46,375 nucleotides of DNA from Acinetobacter sp. HR7. Lineage in GTDB: Bacteria > Pseudomonadota > Gammaproteobacteria > Pseudomonadales > Moraxellaceae. The translations under genes were made by a program, and so were the position numbers. The notes under the pieces are model-generated. The model saw nothing but the letters and a program-made list of their open reading frames with translations. It did no database searches and was not told the origin of the DNA. Shown piece by piece: positions 7,666 through 16,809 of the stretch. Within the stretch, counting starts at the first letter, position 1. Each line of letters begins with the position of its first letter. The stretch covers positions 1 through 46,375 of the forward strand of contig NZ_JPQO01000189.1 of assembly GCF_000773685.1 (NCBI RefSeq). Reading direction: 5' to 3'.

Positions 7666-10113
7666 ATGATGAAAAATTGGGTCGATCCTGAAGCAAAAGC
7701 TGAAGCTGAACGTTACGAAAACCCTATCCCAAGTCGCACGCTGATTTTAGAAACTATTGAAAAGAATAATGCCCAGTCGCATGCCGACCTGGTGGAATAT
7801 TTTGAAATTAAAGATCAAAAAAGTATTGATGCCCTGAACCACCGCCTGATTGCCATGGTGCGTGATGGCCAGCTGATGAAAGATGGCTTTAAATTCCAGA
7901 TCGCAGCTGAACAGCCAGAATACGAAGCGACGGTCTATATCAATTCCAAGGGTTTGGGGACGGCCAGTATTGCCGGACAGGATGACCTGTTACTGCCAGA
8001 GCGTGAACTGCGCCAGGTGTTTAATGGTGACCGCGTTAAAGTACGCCAGACTTCAGTTGACCGTAAAGGCAAAGCTTGGGGCTTTATTACCGAAGTCGTA
8101 CAGCACCGCGTCAAACAGATTATTGGCAAGTTGTGTGAATATGAAGGTGAATACTTTGTGCAGCCAGCCAGCCCGAATTCACATCAGCCGATTACACTAG
8201 AAAAAGAACTGATTGACCATGCACAGGTGAAGGTTGGCGATTTTATCCGTGTTGCGATTGATATCTATCCGACCAAGGATGAATTTTCTGCCGGCCATAT
8301 TGTGCAGTCCATGGCAGATAAAGCCGATACCGAAATCATCATTCCACAAACCATTCTGGAATATGGCCTGCCATATGAATTCCCGGAAGAAGTATTACAA
8401 GAAGCAGAAAGCTTTAAAGAACCGGATGAAAAAGACCGTGAAGGCCGCATTGATCTGCGTGACCTGGCTTTGGTCACCATTGATGGTGAAGATGCCCGCG
8501 ACTTTGACGATGCCGTATATGCAGAAAAACGCCCAGGTGGTGGTTACCGTGTAGTAGTCGCAATCGCCGATGTCAGCCACTATGTCCGTGTAGGTCGTCC
8601 GCTAGATGATGAAGCACAGGAACGTGGTACTTCGGTGTATTTCCCGCACTTTGTTTTACCAATGCTGCCTGAAGCGCTATCCAATGGTCTGTGTTCATTG
8701 AATCCACATGTCGACCGTCTGTGTATGGTCTGTGACCTGAAACTGTCGCGTGCTGGCCGCGTGACCGGCTTCGAGTTCTACCCTTCTGTCATGCACTCCA
8801 AAGCACGCCTGACTTATGATCAGGTGGCCAAGTACTTTGAAGGCGACAGTGATGCGATTATAGAAGATCGTGCAGTCCGTAAATCCCTGAATACCCTGTT
8901 CCAGCTATATCAGGTACTGAAGGGTCTACGCGCTGATCGTCATGCTATGGAATTCGAAACTGTTGAAACTTATATGACTTTCGACGAGTTAGGCGGTATT
9001 AAGGAGATTCTGCCACGTACCCGTAATGATGCACACAAGTTGATTGAAGAATGTATGTTACTGGCCAACGTGGCTGCGGCAGAATATGCTCTGGAAAATG
9101 ACATTCCAATGCTGTACCGCGTGCATCAGCCACCTGAATTCTCACGTATCCAGAAAGTCCGTGACTTCGTAAAACAGTTGGGTCTGACCTTCCCGGAACA
9201 GCCGACTCAGAAAGATTATCAGGAAGTCATTGAAGCAACCAAAGACCGGATCGATGCGCCAAGCATTCACGCGGTACTATTACGCTCCATGATGCAGGCT
9301 TACTATGGTGCGAAGAATGACGGTCACTATGGTCTGGCTTATGATGCTTATACGCACTTTACTTCGCCAATCCGTCGTTATCCGGATCTGTTGTTGCACC
9401 GTGCGATCAAGGCTCACTTAAGCAAAAAACCATATCCGATTTCTGGTGCTTCACTGGATGATGCCGGTGATCACTTCTCGGCAACTGAACGTCGTGCTGA
9501 TGAAGCTTCTCGTTCAGTGACTGGTTGGCTCAAAGCACACTATATGCAACAGCATATTGGAGATGAATTTGTCGGCCTTATTAGTGCCACAGCCGAGTTT
9601 GGTCTATTCGTGACATTAAAAGATCTGTATGTCGATGGTATGGTACATGTCAGCCAGCTCGGTGATGACTTCTTTGTCTTTGACCAAACCACACAATCGC
9701 TGGTCGGTCAGAGCCGTGGCCAGATCTTTGGTTTAGGTGATGAAGTGAAGGTCAAAGTGGCTGGCGTGAATCTGGAAGAACGCAAGATCGACTTTGAACT
9801 GATCCAGCAGCTTACCCACGCCGGTCGTCCGGTCCGTGCCCGTGCTCCACGTGTGGCAGAGAAAAAACCTGCGCCACGTCCAGAAGCCACTGAAGAAGTC
9901 TTTGGCAAGCATGAACGCGAATCCAAAGGCAATGGCGGTGCAGATGGAGAACAACCCAGACGACGCAAAAAAGACAAAGGAAAACCCAATTCCTACAGCA
10001 AAAAGTCTGCTAAAAAATCTTCAGGAAAGTCTGAAGCAAAGAATGCAGATAAAATAAAGAAAAAGGCAAAAGCTAAAAAGAAAAAATCTAATGCCAAGCC
10101 TAAGAGTGAATAA
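7666..10113 (+). CDS. rnr: Ribonuclease R
   Basis: The 815-residue protein is a 3'-5' exoribonuclease that degrades structured RNA, matures rRNA and acts in stress and trans-translation quality control. An N-terminal helix-turn-helix-like region (about 20-80) precedes two cold-shock domains (about 80-230), the RNB catalytic domain (about 260-590) and an S1 domain (about 645-730). The catalytic DARDFDDAV acidic cluster is near residue 275, and THFTSPIRRYPDLL is the conserved RNB end motif. The C-terminal 75 residues are Lys-rich and disordered, as in other RNase R proteins. Length matches E. coli RNase R. Two ATGs open the frame; no strong Shine-Dalgarno is seen. Confidence 0.97.
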   Translation: MMKNWVDPEAKAEAERYENPIPSRTLILETIEKNNAQSHADLVEYFEIKDQKSIDALNHRLIAMVRDGQLMKDGFKFQIAAEQPEYEATVYINSKGLGTASIAGQDDLLLPERELRQVFNGDRVKVRQTSVDRKGKAWGFITEVVQHRVKQIIGKLCEYEGEYFVQPASPNSHQPITLEKELIDHAQVKVGDFIRVAIDIYPTKDEFSAGHIVQSMADKADTEIIIPQTILEYGLPYEFPEEVLQEAESFKEPDEKDREGRIDLRDLALVTIDGEDARDFDDAVYAEKRPGGGYRVVVAIADVSHYVRVGRPLDDEAQERGTSVYFPHFVLPMLPEALSNGLCSLNPHVDRLCMVCDLKLSRAGRVTGFEFYPSVMHSKARLTYDQVAKYFEGDSDAIIEDRAVRKSLNTLFQLYQVLKGLRADRHAMEFETVETYMTFDELGGIKEILPRTRNDAHKLIEECMLLANVAAAEYALENDIPMLYRVHQPPEFSRIQKVRDFVKQLGLTFPEQPTQKDYQEVIEATKDRIDAPSIHAVLLRSMMQAYYGAKNDGHYGLAYDAYTHFTSPIRRYPDLLLHRAIKAHLSKKPYPISGASLDDAGDHFSATERRADEASRSVTGWLKAHYMQQHIGDEFVGLISATAEFGLFVTLKDLYVDGMVHVSQLGDDFFVFDQTTQSLVGQSRGQIFGLGDEVKVKVAGVNLEERKIDFELIQQLTHAGRPVRARAPRVAEKKPAPRPEATEEVFGKHERESKGNGGADGEQPRRRKKDKGKPNSYSKKSAKKSSGKSEAKNADKIKKKAKAKKKKSNAKPKSE

Positions 10114-10127
10114 TTTTTGTTGTTAAG

Positions 10128-10155
10128 ATAAAGAGAGCTTCGGCTCTCTTTATCT
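10128..10155 (+). terminator. Terminator after rnr
   Basis: GATAAAGAGAG / CTCTCTTTATC is a perfect 11-base-pair stem capped by CTTCGG, a very stable UUCG-type loop, followed by TTTTT. It separates rnr from the DpnI-like gene. Confidence 0.85.
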
Positions 10156-10168
10156 TTTTGGAAATCAT

Positions 10169-10615
10169 ATGGCATCAGAAAAACAAGTTTTAGGCTCTTG
10201 GGGAGAAAATTTAGTCAAAGATCACTGTCCTTGTCCAAAGTGTAAAAAAACTAAAACGTTTAAATTACTTCCACAAAATTTTAAATGTGCTGATCTTATC
10301 TGTGACTTTTGTGGATTTTTAGCACAAGTTAAATCAACAAGAGTAAAAAATGTAAATATTTTACCTAAAACAATTTTAGGAGCAGCATGGCTTCCACAGA
10401 AAGAACGTATGAATGCTTTTATCTATTTTCCTGTTTATTTAGTTCTTAAATCAGAAGAAGAATATGCTGTTTATTATTTACCAACAGACTTTCAATCTCC
10501 TGAACTTTTTGTACCTCGTAAACCGTTATCTGACCAAGCGAAACGAGCAGGTTGGCAAGGGTTTCTATACGATTTATCCAAAGTTCCTCAAGGGGCTTTC
10601 ATTCGAATCGTTTAA
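10169..10615 (+). CDS. Orphan DpnI-like PD-(D/E)XK nuclease-domain protein
   Basis: A 148-residue protein resembling the N-terminal catalytic half of DpnI and dam-replacing proteins. Two zinc knuckles, CPKC (about 22-25) and CDFC (about 46-49), flank the expected site. An Asp in KCADLICDFC is followed, with the same spacing as in DpnI, by QVK, where DpnI has E-x-K. Near the C-terminus RKPL, AKRAGWQG and DLSKVP match a conserved DpnI segment. The winged-helix methyl-DNA-reading domain of DpnI is absent. The coding DNA is clearly AT-rich (bases 10261-10320 hold 16 G/C in 60), unlike rnr and prlC on either side, which suggests transfer. No methyltransferase is adjacent. Nuclease activity is inferred; the Glu-to-Gln change could mean altered or lost catalysis, though QxK sites exist in Mrr-type enzymes. 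Confidence 0.75.
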   Translation: MASEKQVLGSWGENLVKDHCPCPKCKKTKTFKLLPQNFKCADLICDFCGFLAQVKSTRVKNVNILPKTILGAAWLPQKERMNAFIYFPVYLVLKSEEEYAVYYLPTDFQSPELFVPRKPLSDQAKRAGWQGFLYDLSKVPQGAFIRIV

Positions 10616-10695
10616 CTAAAATGCTGATCGGCTTGATTTCTCTATCAAGAAGCCTTACTTCTATAAACATCACAGGAAATAATCGGCAGACCGAC

Positions 10696-12735
10696 ATGAC
10701 ATTAGAAAAGGCAACTTTGCCTGTTCCACAATTTGACAAAATCACCCTAGCAGAACTGAAAGAAAAAATTGAAAGCTGTATTGCTGAAGGGCAGAAATTT
10801 CTCAACGAACTGACCGAAACCCCACAATCTGCTGAAGAACAGCTCGCCATTCTGGAACATGTCGATACGCTGGAAAATAACATGAGTGAGTCATGGGGCA
10901 TCCTGTCACATCTCAATGCCGTCATGAATAATGCCGAGACCCGTGAAGTCTATCAGAGCCTATTACCCGGTCTCAGCGACTATTACACCCAACTCGGTCA
11001 ACATACGGCGCTGTACCAGACCTATCAGCATGTTCATGATGCTCAGGTCTTTGCCGAACTGCCTGCAGCACAACAAAGTGCGATCAAACTGGCACTACGT
11101 GACTTTAAACTGTCCGGTGTAGCACTAGAAGGTGAAGCGAAAAAACGTTTTGCGGAAATCTCTGCCCGCCTGTCACAACTATCATCAGATTTCTCGAATC
11201 ATGTGCTGGATGCGACTCAAGCTTATTTCAGACCACTGAACGAAGATGAACTAGAAGGCCTGTCTGCCAGCAATATCGAATTACTGAAACAATATGGCCA
11301 ACAGCGTGAGCTGGATCAGCCAGTCGCCACCTTGGAGTTTCCTTCTTATTTGGCAATCATGACGCATTCTGCTAACCGCAGCCTGCGTGAAGAAATCTAC
11401 AAGGCCTATACCACCCGCGCTTCGGATCAGTCAGACAAGTCGGAGTTTGACAATACCCCGATCATGGAAGAAATCCTGAGCCTGCGTGAGGAAATGGCTA
11501 CCCTGCTCGGCTTTAACAACTATGCCGAATATTCACTGGCCAGCAAAATGGCGCCAAGCGTAGAAGCGGTGGATGAATTCCTGCGTGATCTGGCTGAACA
11601 TGCGCGTGAGCCAGCGCAAAAAGAAATTTCCGAACTGAAAGCCATTGCCGCTGAAGATAGCATTACTGAACTACAGCCTTGGGACAGCAGTTACTATTCT
11701 GAAAAGCTGAAAATGCGCCAGTTCAACCTGTCTCAGGAAGCGCTAAAACCGTATTTCCCGACACCAAAAGTGATTCAGGGTCTGTTTAGTATCGTCAATC
11801 GCCTGTATGGCATTCAGGTGGTGGAACGCGAAGCACCGTTATGGCATCCGGATGCACATTATTTTGAACTGGAAGACCAGGGCGAAGTCATTGGTGGCTT
11901 CTACTTTGACCTATATGCGCGTCAAGGTAAACGTGGCGGTGCCTGGATGAGTGGTTTCCGTTCACGTATGCGTGGCAAAGATGGCCTACAAAAACCGATT
12001 TGCTATATGGTCGGTAACTTTACGCCGCCTGTGGGTGACAAACCTGCTCTACTGAGCCATGATGAAGTCACTACACTATTTCACGAATTTGGTCATGGCC
12101 TGCATCATATGCTCACTGAAGTGGACAATATCGCGGTTGCCGGTACCCACGGCGTGGCTTGGGATGCCGTTGAACTGCCAAGCCAGTTTATGGAATTTTG
12201 GGCATGGGATCAGGAAAGTCTGAATCTGCTAAGTGAACATATTGAAACCAAAGAAGTCCTTCCAGCAGACTTGCTAAAAGCTTTACTGGATGCCCGTTTC
12301 TTCCAGTCTGGCATGCAAACCCTACGTCAGCTCGAGTTTGCCCTGTTTGACCTGACCATTCACCGTGCCAACCCCGCACTGAATGCCGAGCAGATTCAGG
12401 CCACGCTGAATGATATCCGCGACAAATATGCGGTTTTGCCAACGACACCATATAACCGCTTCCAGCACAGCTTTAGCCATATCTTTGCAGGTGGTTATGC
12501 AGCCGGTTATTACTCGTATAAGTGGGCAGAAGTTTTGGCTAGCGATGCCTTTGACCGTTTTGAAACCGAGGGCATTTTCAATACTGAAACTGGCAAAGCC
12601 TTCCGTAAAAACATTTTAGCCGTTGGTGGTAAAGACAAGGCACTGGATGCATTTGTAAACTTCCGTGGTCGTGAACCGAAAATTGATGCCCTGCTGCGTC
12701 ATCAAGGTTGGACGAATACGGTAAAAAATGCTTAA
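10696..12735 (+). CDS. prlC: Oligopeptidase A, M3 zinc metallopeptidase
   Basis: The 679-residue protein cleaves short peptides in the cytoplasm, including signal-peptide fragments. The zinc motif HEFGH is at residues 463-467, with the third ligand Glu in DAVELPSQF near 490 and the FSHIFAGGYAAGYYSYKWAE substrate-binding segment near residue 600. Length equals E. coli OpdA (680). The ATG at 10696 is chosen because the downstream sequence aligns with the usual OpdA N-terminus; the frame is open further upstream but that part overlaps the DpnI-like gene. The YheV-type zinc ribbon follows 31 bases after the stop, an arrangement common in gammaproteobacteria. Confidence 0.96.
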   Translation: MTLEKATLPVPQFDKITLAELKEKIESCIAEGQKFLNELTETPQSAEEQLAILEHVDTLENNMSESWGILSHLNAVMNNAETREVYQSLLPGLSDYYTQLGQHTALYQTYQHVHDAQVFAELPAAQQSAIKLALRDFKLSGVALEGEAKKRFAEISARLSQLSSDFSNHVLDATQAYFRPLNEDELEGLSASNIELLKQYGQQRELDQPVATLEFPSYLAIMTHSANRSLREEIYKAYTTRASDQSDKSEFDNTPIMEEILSLREEMATLLGFNNYAEYSLASKMAPSVEAVDEFLRDLAEHAREPAQKEISELKAIAAEDSITELQPWDSSYYSEKLKMRQFNLSQEALKPYFPTPKVIQGLFSIVNRLYGIQVVEREAPLWHPDAHYFELEDQGEVIGGFYFDLYARQGKRGGAWMSGFRSRMRGKDGLQKPICYMVGNFTPPVGDKPALLSHDEVTTLFHEFGHGLHHMLTEVDNIAVAGTHGVAWDAVELPSQFMEFWAWDQESLNLLSEHIETKEVLPADLLKALLDARFFQSGMQTLRQLEFALFDLTIHRANPALNAEQIQATLNDIRDKYAVLPTTPYNRFQHSFSHIFAGGYAAGYYSYKWAEVLASDAFDRFETEGIFNTETGKAFRKNILAVGGKDKALDAFVNFRGREPKIDALLRHQGWTNTVKNA

Positions 12736-12766
12736 ACTAGCCGTTTAAGTAGATTGATAGGTGAGT

Positions 12767-12991
12767 ATGATGACCATTAAACGTCGTTTCATTGCAGGTG
12801 CAAAATGTCCAAAATGTCAGGCAATGGATCGGGTCGTGATGCTCACCTCTGGCGAGAATGAATGGATCGAGTGCATCGACTGCGGTTATGAGGAAAACCG
12901 TCCGACCCACGTTGATGCGCCTGAAATTCCTGCTGTACCTGATGAAGTAGGTGTGATTAAATTCAAGCCTAGAGAATCAAATAAAAAATAG
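12767..12991 (+). CDS. yheV: YheV-family small zinc-ribbon protein
   Basis: A 74-residue protein with CPKC near residue 14 and CIDC near residue 35, forming a four-Cys zinc ribbon, in the pattern KRRFIAGAKCPKC ... WIECIDCGY typical of YheV/DUF2387 proteins. It has no established function. An AGGTGAG Shine-Dalgarno precedes ATG 12767; an in-frame GTG lies six bases upstream. It follows prlC closely and is probably co-transcribed. Confidence 0.85.
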   Translation: MMTIKRRFIAGAKCPKCQAMDRVVMLTSGENEWIECIDCGYEENRPTHVDAPEIPAVPDEVGVIKFKPRESNKK

Positions 12992-13005
12992 CCAAGGTTA
13001 AAGAT

Positions 13006-13449
13006 ATGAGTATAGAACCAAGGGAAAGTTCTAAACTTTTAATGGGGATTATTGGGGGATTAATTGCGGTGGTGGCACTGGTCGTTGCCTACCAGTGGTG
13101 GAATAGCGCTGCGCCACAGGAAACCACTGAACATGACATGGTTCATGTTACACCTCCTCCATCTAAAACTGCAGAACCCAGCAATCCTGCTCCAGTGGCA
13201 GAGCCAACACCTGAAGCAGTTCAAGCCATAGAGGAAAATGCTTTGGTCAAGGAAGAAATTCTAAAAGCTCCAGTACCTGAAAATCCGGCTCTGGCCAAAG
13301 AAGAAGTTTCTCGACTTGAAGACATTCAGGCTCAGTTGTATGAACAGAAATCCACCTTGGCAGCCCAGCACAAAGATGCCGATGAGCTGATCAAGCTCAA
13401 GGAAGAACAGATCAAGCTGCTCGAGGCACAACTCGCAGAAAAGCCATAA
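13006..13449 (+). CDS. Membrane-anchored protein with Pro-rich linker and coiled coil
   Basis: The 147-residue protein has one N-terminal membrane span (about residues 11-30, LLMGIIGGLIAVVALVVAY), then a Pro/Ala/Glu-rich linker (about 45-70), and a C-terminal region from about residue 100 with heptad-like Leu/Ile spacing (SRLEDIQAQLYEQKSTLAAQ) that suggests a coiled coil. It is probably an inner-membrane protein with its bulk in the periplasm. It starts 14 bases after yheV with an AAGG ribosome-binding site, so the prlC-yheV-13006 genes may form an operon. I do not recognise the family. Confidence 0.75.
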   Translation: MSIEPRESSKLLMGIIGGLIAVVALVVAYQWWNSAAPQETTEHDMVHVTPPPSKTAEPSNPAPVAEPTPEAVQAIEENALVKEEILKAPVPENPALAKEEVSRLEDIQAQLYEQKSTLAAQHKDADELIKLKEEQIKLLEAQLAEKP

Positions 13450-13457
13450 TTTCACTG

Positions 13458-13500
13458 AAAATATCGCTAGAATAGGATCAACCTTCTAGCGATATTTTTT
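13458..13500 (+). terminator. Strong terminator abutting the next start codon
   Basis: AAAATATCGCTAGAA and TTCTAGCGATATTTT form a perfect 15-base-pair stem with an 11-base loop, ending in a T run at 13494-13500. The ATG of the next gene follows at the very next base. Confidence 0.8.
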
Positions 13501-14388
13501 ATGTCTGCCGCGCCCCCATCCAACCTGCTGAAAGCCATTCTGTTTCTCACCTGTTCCGCACTGCTATTTTCCCTGATGGGCGTCTGTATTCGTTATGCTT
13601 CGCATACTGTGGACAACGCCACGGTGGTATTTTTCCGTAATGCGGTTGGCATGTTACTGTTCCTACCTTTGCTGCTTAGCAAAGGCATCGGTTTCTTTAA
13701 AACTGAAAAGCTATGGATGCATACCTGGCGTTCGGTGGTTGGTCTAATGGCGATGTATGGCTTTTTCTATGCCATCGCGCATTTAAAACTCTCCAATGCC
13801 ATGGTCTTTACCTACTCCTCCCCGATCTTTATTCCTTTTATCGCCTGGTTATTTCTCAAAGAAAAAATCACCAAACTGATGCTGCTGGCTGCAGGGATTG
13901 GCTTTATCGGGGTACTCTGCGTCACTAAACCGGATGCGGGTCTGTTTAATATCATGTCGGTGATTGGCCTCAGTGCCAGCTTTCTGGCCGCGATGGCTTT
14001 TGTCACCGTGCGTGCCCTGACCAATACTGAACCACCAGAACGGATCGTATTTTATTTCTGCTTTATTGGTACGTTGGTTTCCGTGATTCCAATGTTCTGG
14101 CACTGGCGTCCTTATAACATGAACGAGCTGATGTATCTGGTTGCCGCTGGTGTTCTGGCCAATATCAGCCAGATCTTTATGTCGAATGCCTACAAACTAG
14201 CACCAGCAGGACAGATTGGACCGGTAAATTATGTTGCGATTATTTTTGCCGGGTTCTGGGGTTATTTGTTCTGGAAAGAAATTCCAGATATGTTTAGTCT
14301 GATTGGATTGGCGCTGATTTTCTCTGCGATTCTGATTTGCAGTCCATTATTACAAAACCGTTTAAAGTCAAAGAAATCCAACGTCTAA
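13501..14388 (+). CDS. EamA/DMT-family transporter
   Basis: The 295-residue integral membrane protein has ten predicted spans arranged as two EamA repeats of five. Marks are the first-span segment LFSLMGVCIRYASH with VVFFRNAVG after it, FTYSSPIFIPFIAWLFLKEK at the end of the first repeat, and PVNYVAIIFAGFWGYLFWKE at the corresponding place in the second. These exporters move drugs, metabolites or amino acids; the substrate is not predictable. The start codon lies directly after the U-run of a terminator-type hairpin with no Shine-Dalgarno, which is odd; a later Met would cut into the first span. Confidence 0.88.
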   Translation: MSAAPPSNLLKAILFLTCSALLFSLMGVCIRYASHTVDNATVVFFRNAVGMLLFLPLLLSKGIGFFKTEKLWMHTWRSVVGLMAMYGFFYAIAHLKLSNAMVFTYSSPIFIPFIAWLFLKEKITKLMLLAAGIGFIGVLCVTKPDAGLFNIMSVIGLSASFLAAMAFVTVRALTNTEPPERIVFYFCFIGTLVSVIPMFWHWRPYNMNELMYLVAAGVLANISQIFMSNAYKLAPAGQIGPVNYVAIIFAGFWGYLFWKEIPDMFSLIGLALIFSAILICSPLLQNRLKSKKSNV

Positions 14389-14399
14389 TTTCAAGTAAT

Positions 14400-14428
14400 A
14401 AAAAAAGCACCCGAAGGTGCTTTTTTAT
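14400..14428. terminator. Bidirectional terminator between convergent genes
   Basis: AAAAAAAGCACC / GGTGCTTTTTT with a CGAA loop, A run on one side and T run on the other, between the stops of the DMT transporter and the TRAP permease genes. Confidence 0.85.
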
Positions 14429-14436
14429 TTGCAACT

Positions 14437-16632
14437 TTACTGATACCAGCCAAATAGCTTGAACACATATGGTACATAGGCAATGATCAACATCGCTGGT
14501 AGCAAGACGATCATTGGCAGAATCCAGCGTTCATAACGGTAGTAGAAAGATTGATTTCGCGCTTCTGCATCCGCTTCCGCCACTTCGGCATCCCCAATCG
14601 ATTGCCTTGCCAGCAGATGGTTCAGCGCGACTGGTGGTGTTACATAACCCAGTTCGAAGCCGATCAGGGTAATCATCCAGAAGTGTACCGGATGAATGCC
14701 ATACTGATACGCGACGGGTGCCACGGTTGCCGAGATCAGGATTACGGCGCCGAATGGATCCATAATCATTCCCACAAAGACCATCAAGCCCACAATCATG
14801 GTAATCACCAGAATTGTACTGTTGATATCTGTCGGGAAGGCTTCCATGATTTCCATACGCTCCAGCAAGCCGCCAACACTCACAGAAAGCGCCATCAGGA
14901 TCACCAGCGCACCGATATGGCCAACCGTTTCACTGGTTGAAATATGCATGGATTTCCAGAAACCAACGTGACGTAGGGATGAACCCAATGCTGGTTCAGA
15001 CTGTGCAGTCGCACCACCAATGCCATTCAGGTTCACGTTCAGACTTTCATCCCAATGACCCACTGGCGGGATTGGTGCAGGCTGATGACGCAGTTTGTCA
15101 TAGAGCACAATCATCAGCAGGATCACAGGCATCATCACCGGTGCCGTGAACTCGTTCAGATTGGTTGCCAGCGCGTATTTATAGAACATCCAGATCAGAA
15201 CAAAGATCACCACGTATGGAATTACTGCCAGGAACGCACGACCAGACTGTGGTGCTGCCACGCCTGCTGGTGCAATACGGAACTTGCTTTCAGCAAAGAA
15301 CAGCGAAATTACCAGGAACAGGGTTGAACTGAGCAGAAATACATACACACCATAGTGATACAGCATGTCAGTAGTCACTTCCTTGTTCAGCGAAGCCACA
15401 ACCACGATCAGCAGACATGGACGCAGCACCACACCGAGCGAACCCGACATTGCCGTTGCAGCCAGGGCAAACTGACGGCGACCACCCGCATTCCAGACTT
15501 CCTTATATATAATCGCACCAGCAGCAATCACAAAGATCCCGGATGCACCGGTATAAGCAGTTGGCAAAGCAGCCGCTAACAGGATCAGCCAGGTCAGGGT
15601 TTCAGGTGCCAGATTCCATGGACGCAGGATATTTAGGAACATATCCACGACACGGGTCTGTTTCAGCAGCATACCGGCCCAAATAAACAGCGCCAGATTC
15701 AGGAAGATGCTGGAGAATTCCACCAGCTGACCGAGGTAAATCCCTTGCCCCATTGGATAATCCATGAAGAAGGTAAAGTTCACCCCGGTCGTAATGGCCA
15801 TATAGGCATACAGCGGTACGCTCAGGAAGGCCATACCAATGTTGCCGCCCTCACGGGTTGGCTTCGGCAATTTGATCACCTGGAACAGGCTGATCAGGGT
15901 CAAACCGCCAAATAGGATCATCCATAGCCAGTAGATATATTTCATATCCCCCATGGCCACACCAGAGTTCAGTACAGACTGATACTGGCTATAGGATGAG
16001 AAGGCCAGGAAAGCATTACCAATCAGCATTGCCAGTGTATAGACCCGGAAATCGATCTTGGTCGCTGGACTGCGCAGGCCGATATGGTGAGTTTTCAGGG
16101 TTGCACTAATCGCGGCAAACACCACCATGATCACCAGTAGCAGCGCACGATTCTCCACCCCAAACTTGAACAGGCCAAAGAAACTGGTTTCAAAGGTACG
16201 GTAAGCACGGATACTTGGATGGTCTTCAATATGTTTGACTGCACGATCATAAAAGGCATGCGATTCTTCACAAACCTGCTGTGCCTGCATAATCGCCGCA
16301 CGGACATCGGCTTCAGAACGCACCCCGAAAATATCGGCAAATTCATCAGCTGCATCCGCTTTCATCTGCTGCTGGACACGCGCGTCCACATCGACATTGC
16401 GCTCACATTGTGGCGCTTTCGGTTCAGCACGCAAGAATGAATATTGCATCCCTGTTGCAGGATCACCATAAATGCGTTCACCCATGCGCAGCAACTGCCC
16501 ATGGATCATTTCACCAGTACCAATAATCAGGGTGAGCAACAGCAGGACCAGCACGACAAATGTCGAGATCCACTCTGTCCAGATATAGCGCAACAGACCT
16601 AATCCTGATCTATCTTGAGCATCGTTTTGCAT
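14437..16632 (-). CDS. TRAP transporter large permease with fused N-terminal membrane domain
   Basis: The 731-residue protein carries a DctM-like domain in about residues 290-731. Marks are TAYTGASGIFVIAAGAIIYKE, the discontinuous FGAVILISATVAPVAYQYGIHPVHF segment, and LGYVTPPVALNHLLA near the C-terminus. About 280 residues before it hold four or more membrane spans and a large soluble loop between spans one and two (about residues 45-170, with two Cys), in the position of a fused DctQ-like small subunit. TRAP permeases import organic acids with a Na gradient and need a periplasmic binding protein. No DctP-type protein is in the window; a candidate partner lipoprotein lies upstream at 17449-18492. 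The exact substrate is unknown. Confidence 0.85.
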   Translation of the reverse strand: MQNDAQDRSGLGLLRYIWTEWISTFVVLVLLLLTLIIGTGEMIHGQLLRMGERIYGDPATGMQYSFLRAEPKAPQCERNVDVDARVQQQMKADAADEFADIFGVRSEADVRAAIMQAQQVCEESHAFYDRAVKHIEDHPSIRAYRTFETSFFGLFKFGVENRALLLVIMVVFAAISATLKTHHIGLRSPATKIDFRVYTLAMLIGNAFLAFSSYSQYQSVLNSGVAMGDMKYIYWLWMILFGGLTLISLFQVIKLPKPTREGGNIGMAFLSVPLYAYMAITTGVNFTFFMDYPMGQGIYLGQLVEFSSIFLNLALFIWAGMLLKQTRVVDMFLNILRPWNLAPETLTWLILLAAALPTAYTGASGIFVIAAGAIIYKEVWNAGGRRQFALAATAMSGSLGVVLRPCLLIVVVASLNKEVTTDMLYHYGVYVFLLSSTLFLVISLFFAESKFRIAPAGVAAPQSGRAFLAVIPYVVIFVLIWMFYKYALATNLNEFTAPVMMPVILLMIVLYDKLRHQPAPIPPVGHWDESLNVNLNGIGGATAQSEPALGSSLRHVGFWKSMHISTSETVGHIGALVILMALSVSVGGLLERMEIMEAFPTDINSTILVITMIVGLMVFVGMIMDPFGAVILISATVAPVAYQYGIHPVHFWMITLIGFELGYVTPPVALNHLLARQSIGDAEVAEADAEARNQSFYYRYERWILPMIVLLPAMLIIAYVPYVFKLFGWYQ

Positions 16633-16809
16633 GTGTATTCCTATTGTTATTCTCTGGGAATGTCCACCCTATCCGGCTTCCCTTTCCCTTTAATCCTGCA
16701 CCTTCCAGGTTACAGAATGATCTGATTGTTATTTATCCGACTCTGCCTCAGTTGCTGCCTAATTAAAATGACAATTTGCATTTTCTTTTTGGTTAATTCT
16801 GCCAACCGT

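Noticed and set aside
10552-10695. N-terminal extension of oligopeptidase A by 48 residues
   Set aside because: It overlaps the DpnI-like gene and does not resemble the known OpdA N-terminus, whereas ATG 10696 gives the standard length.
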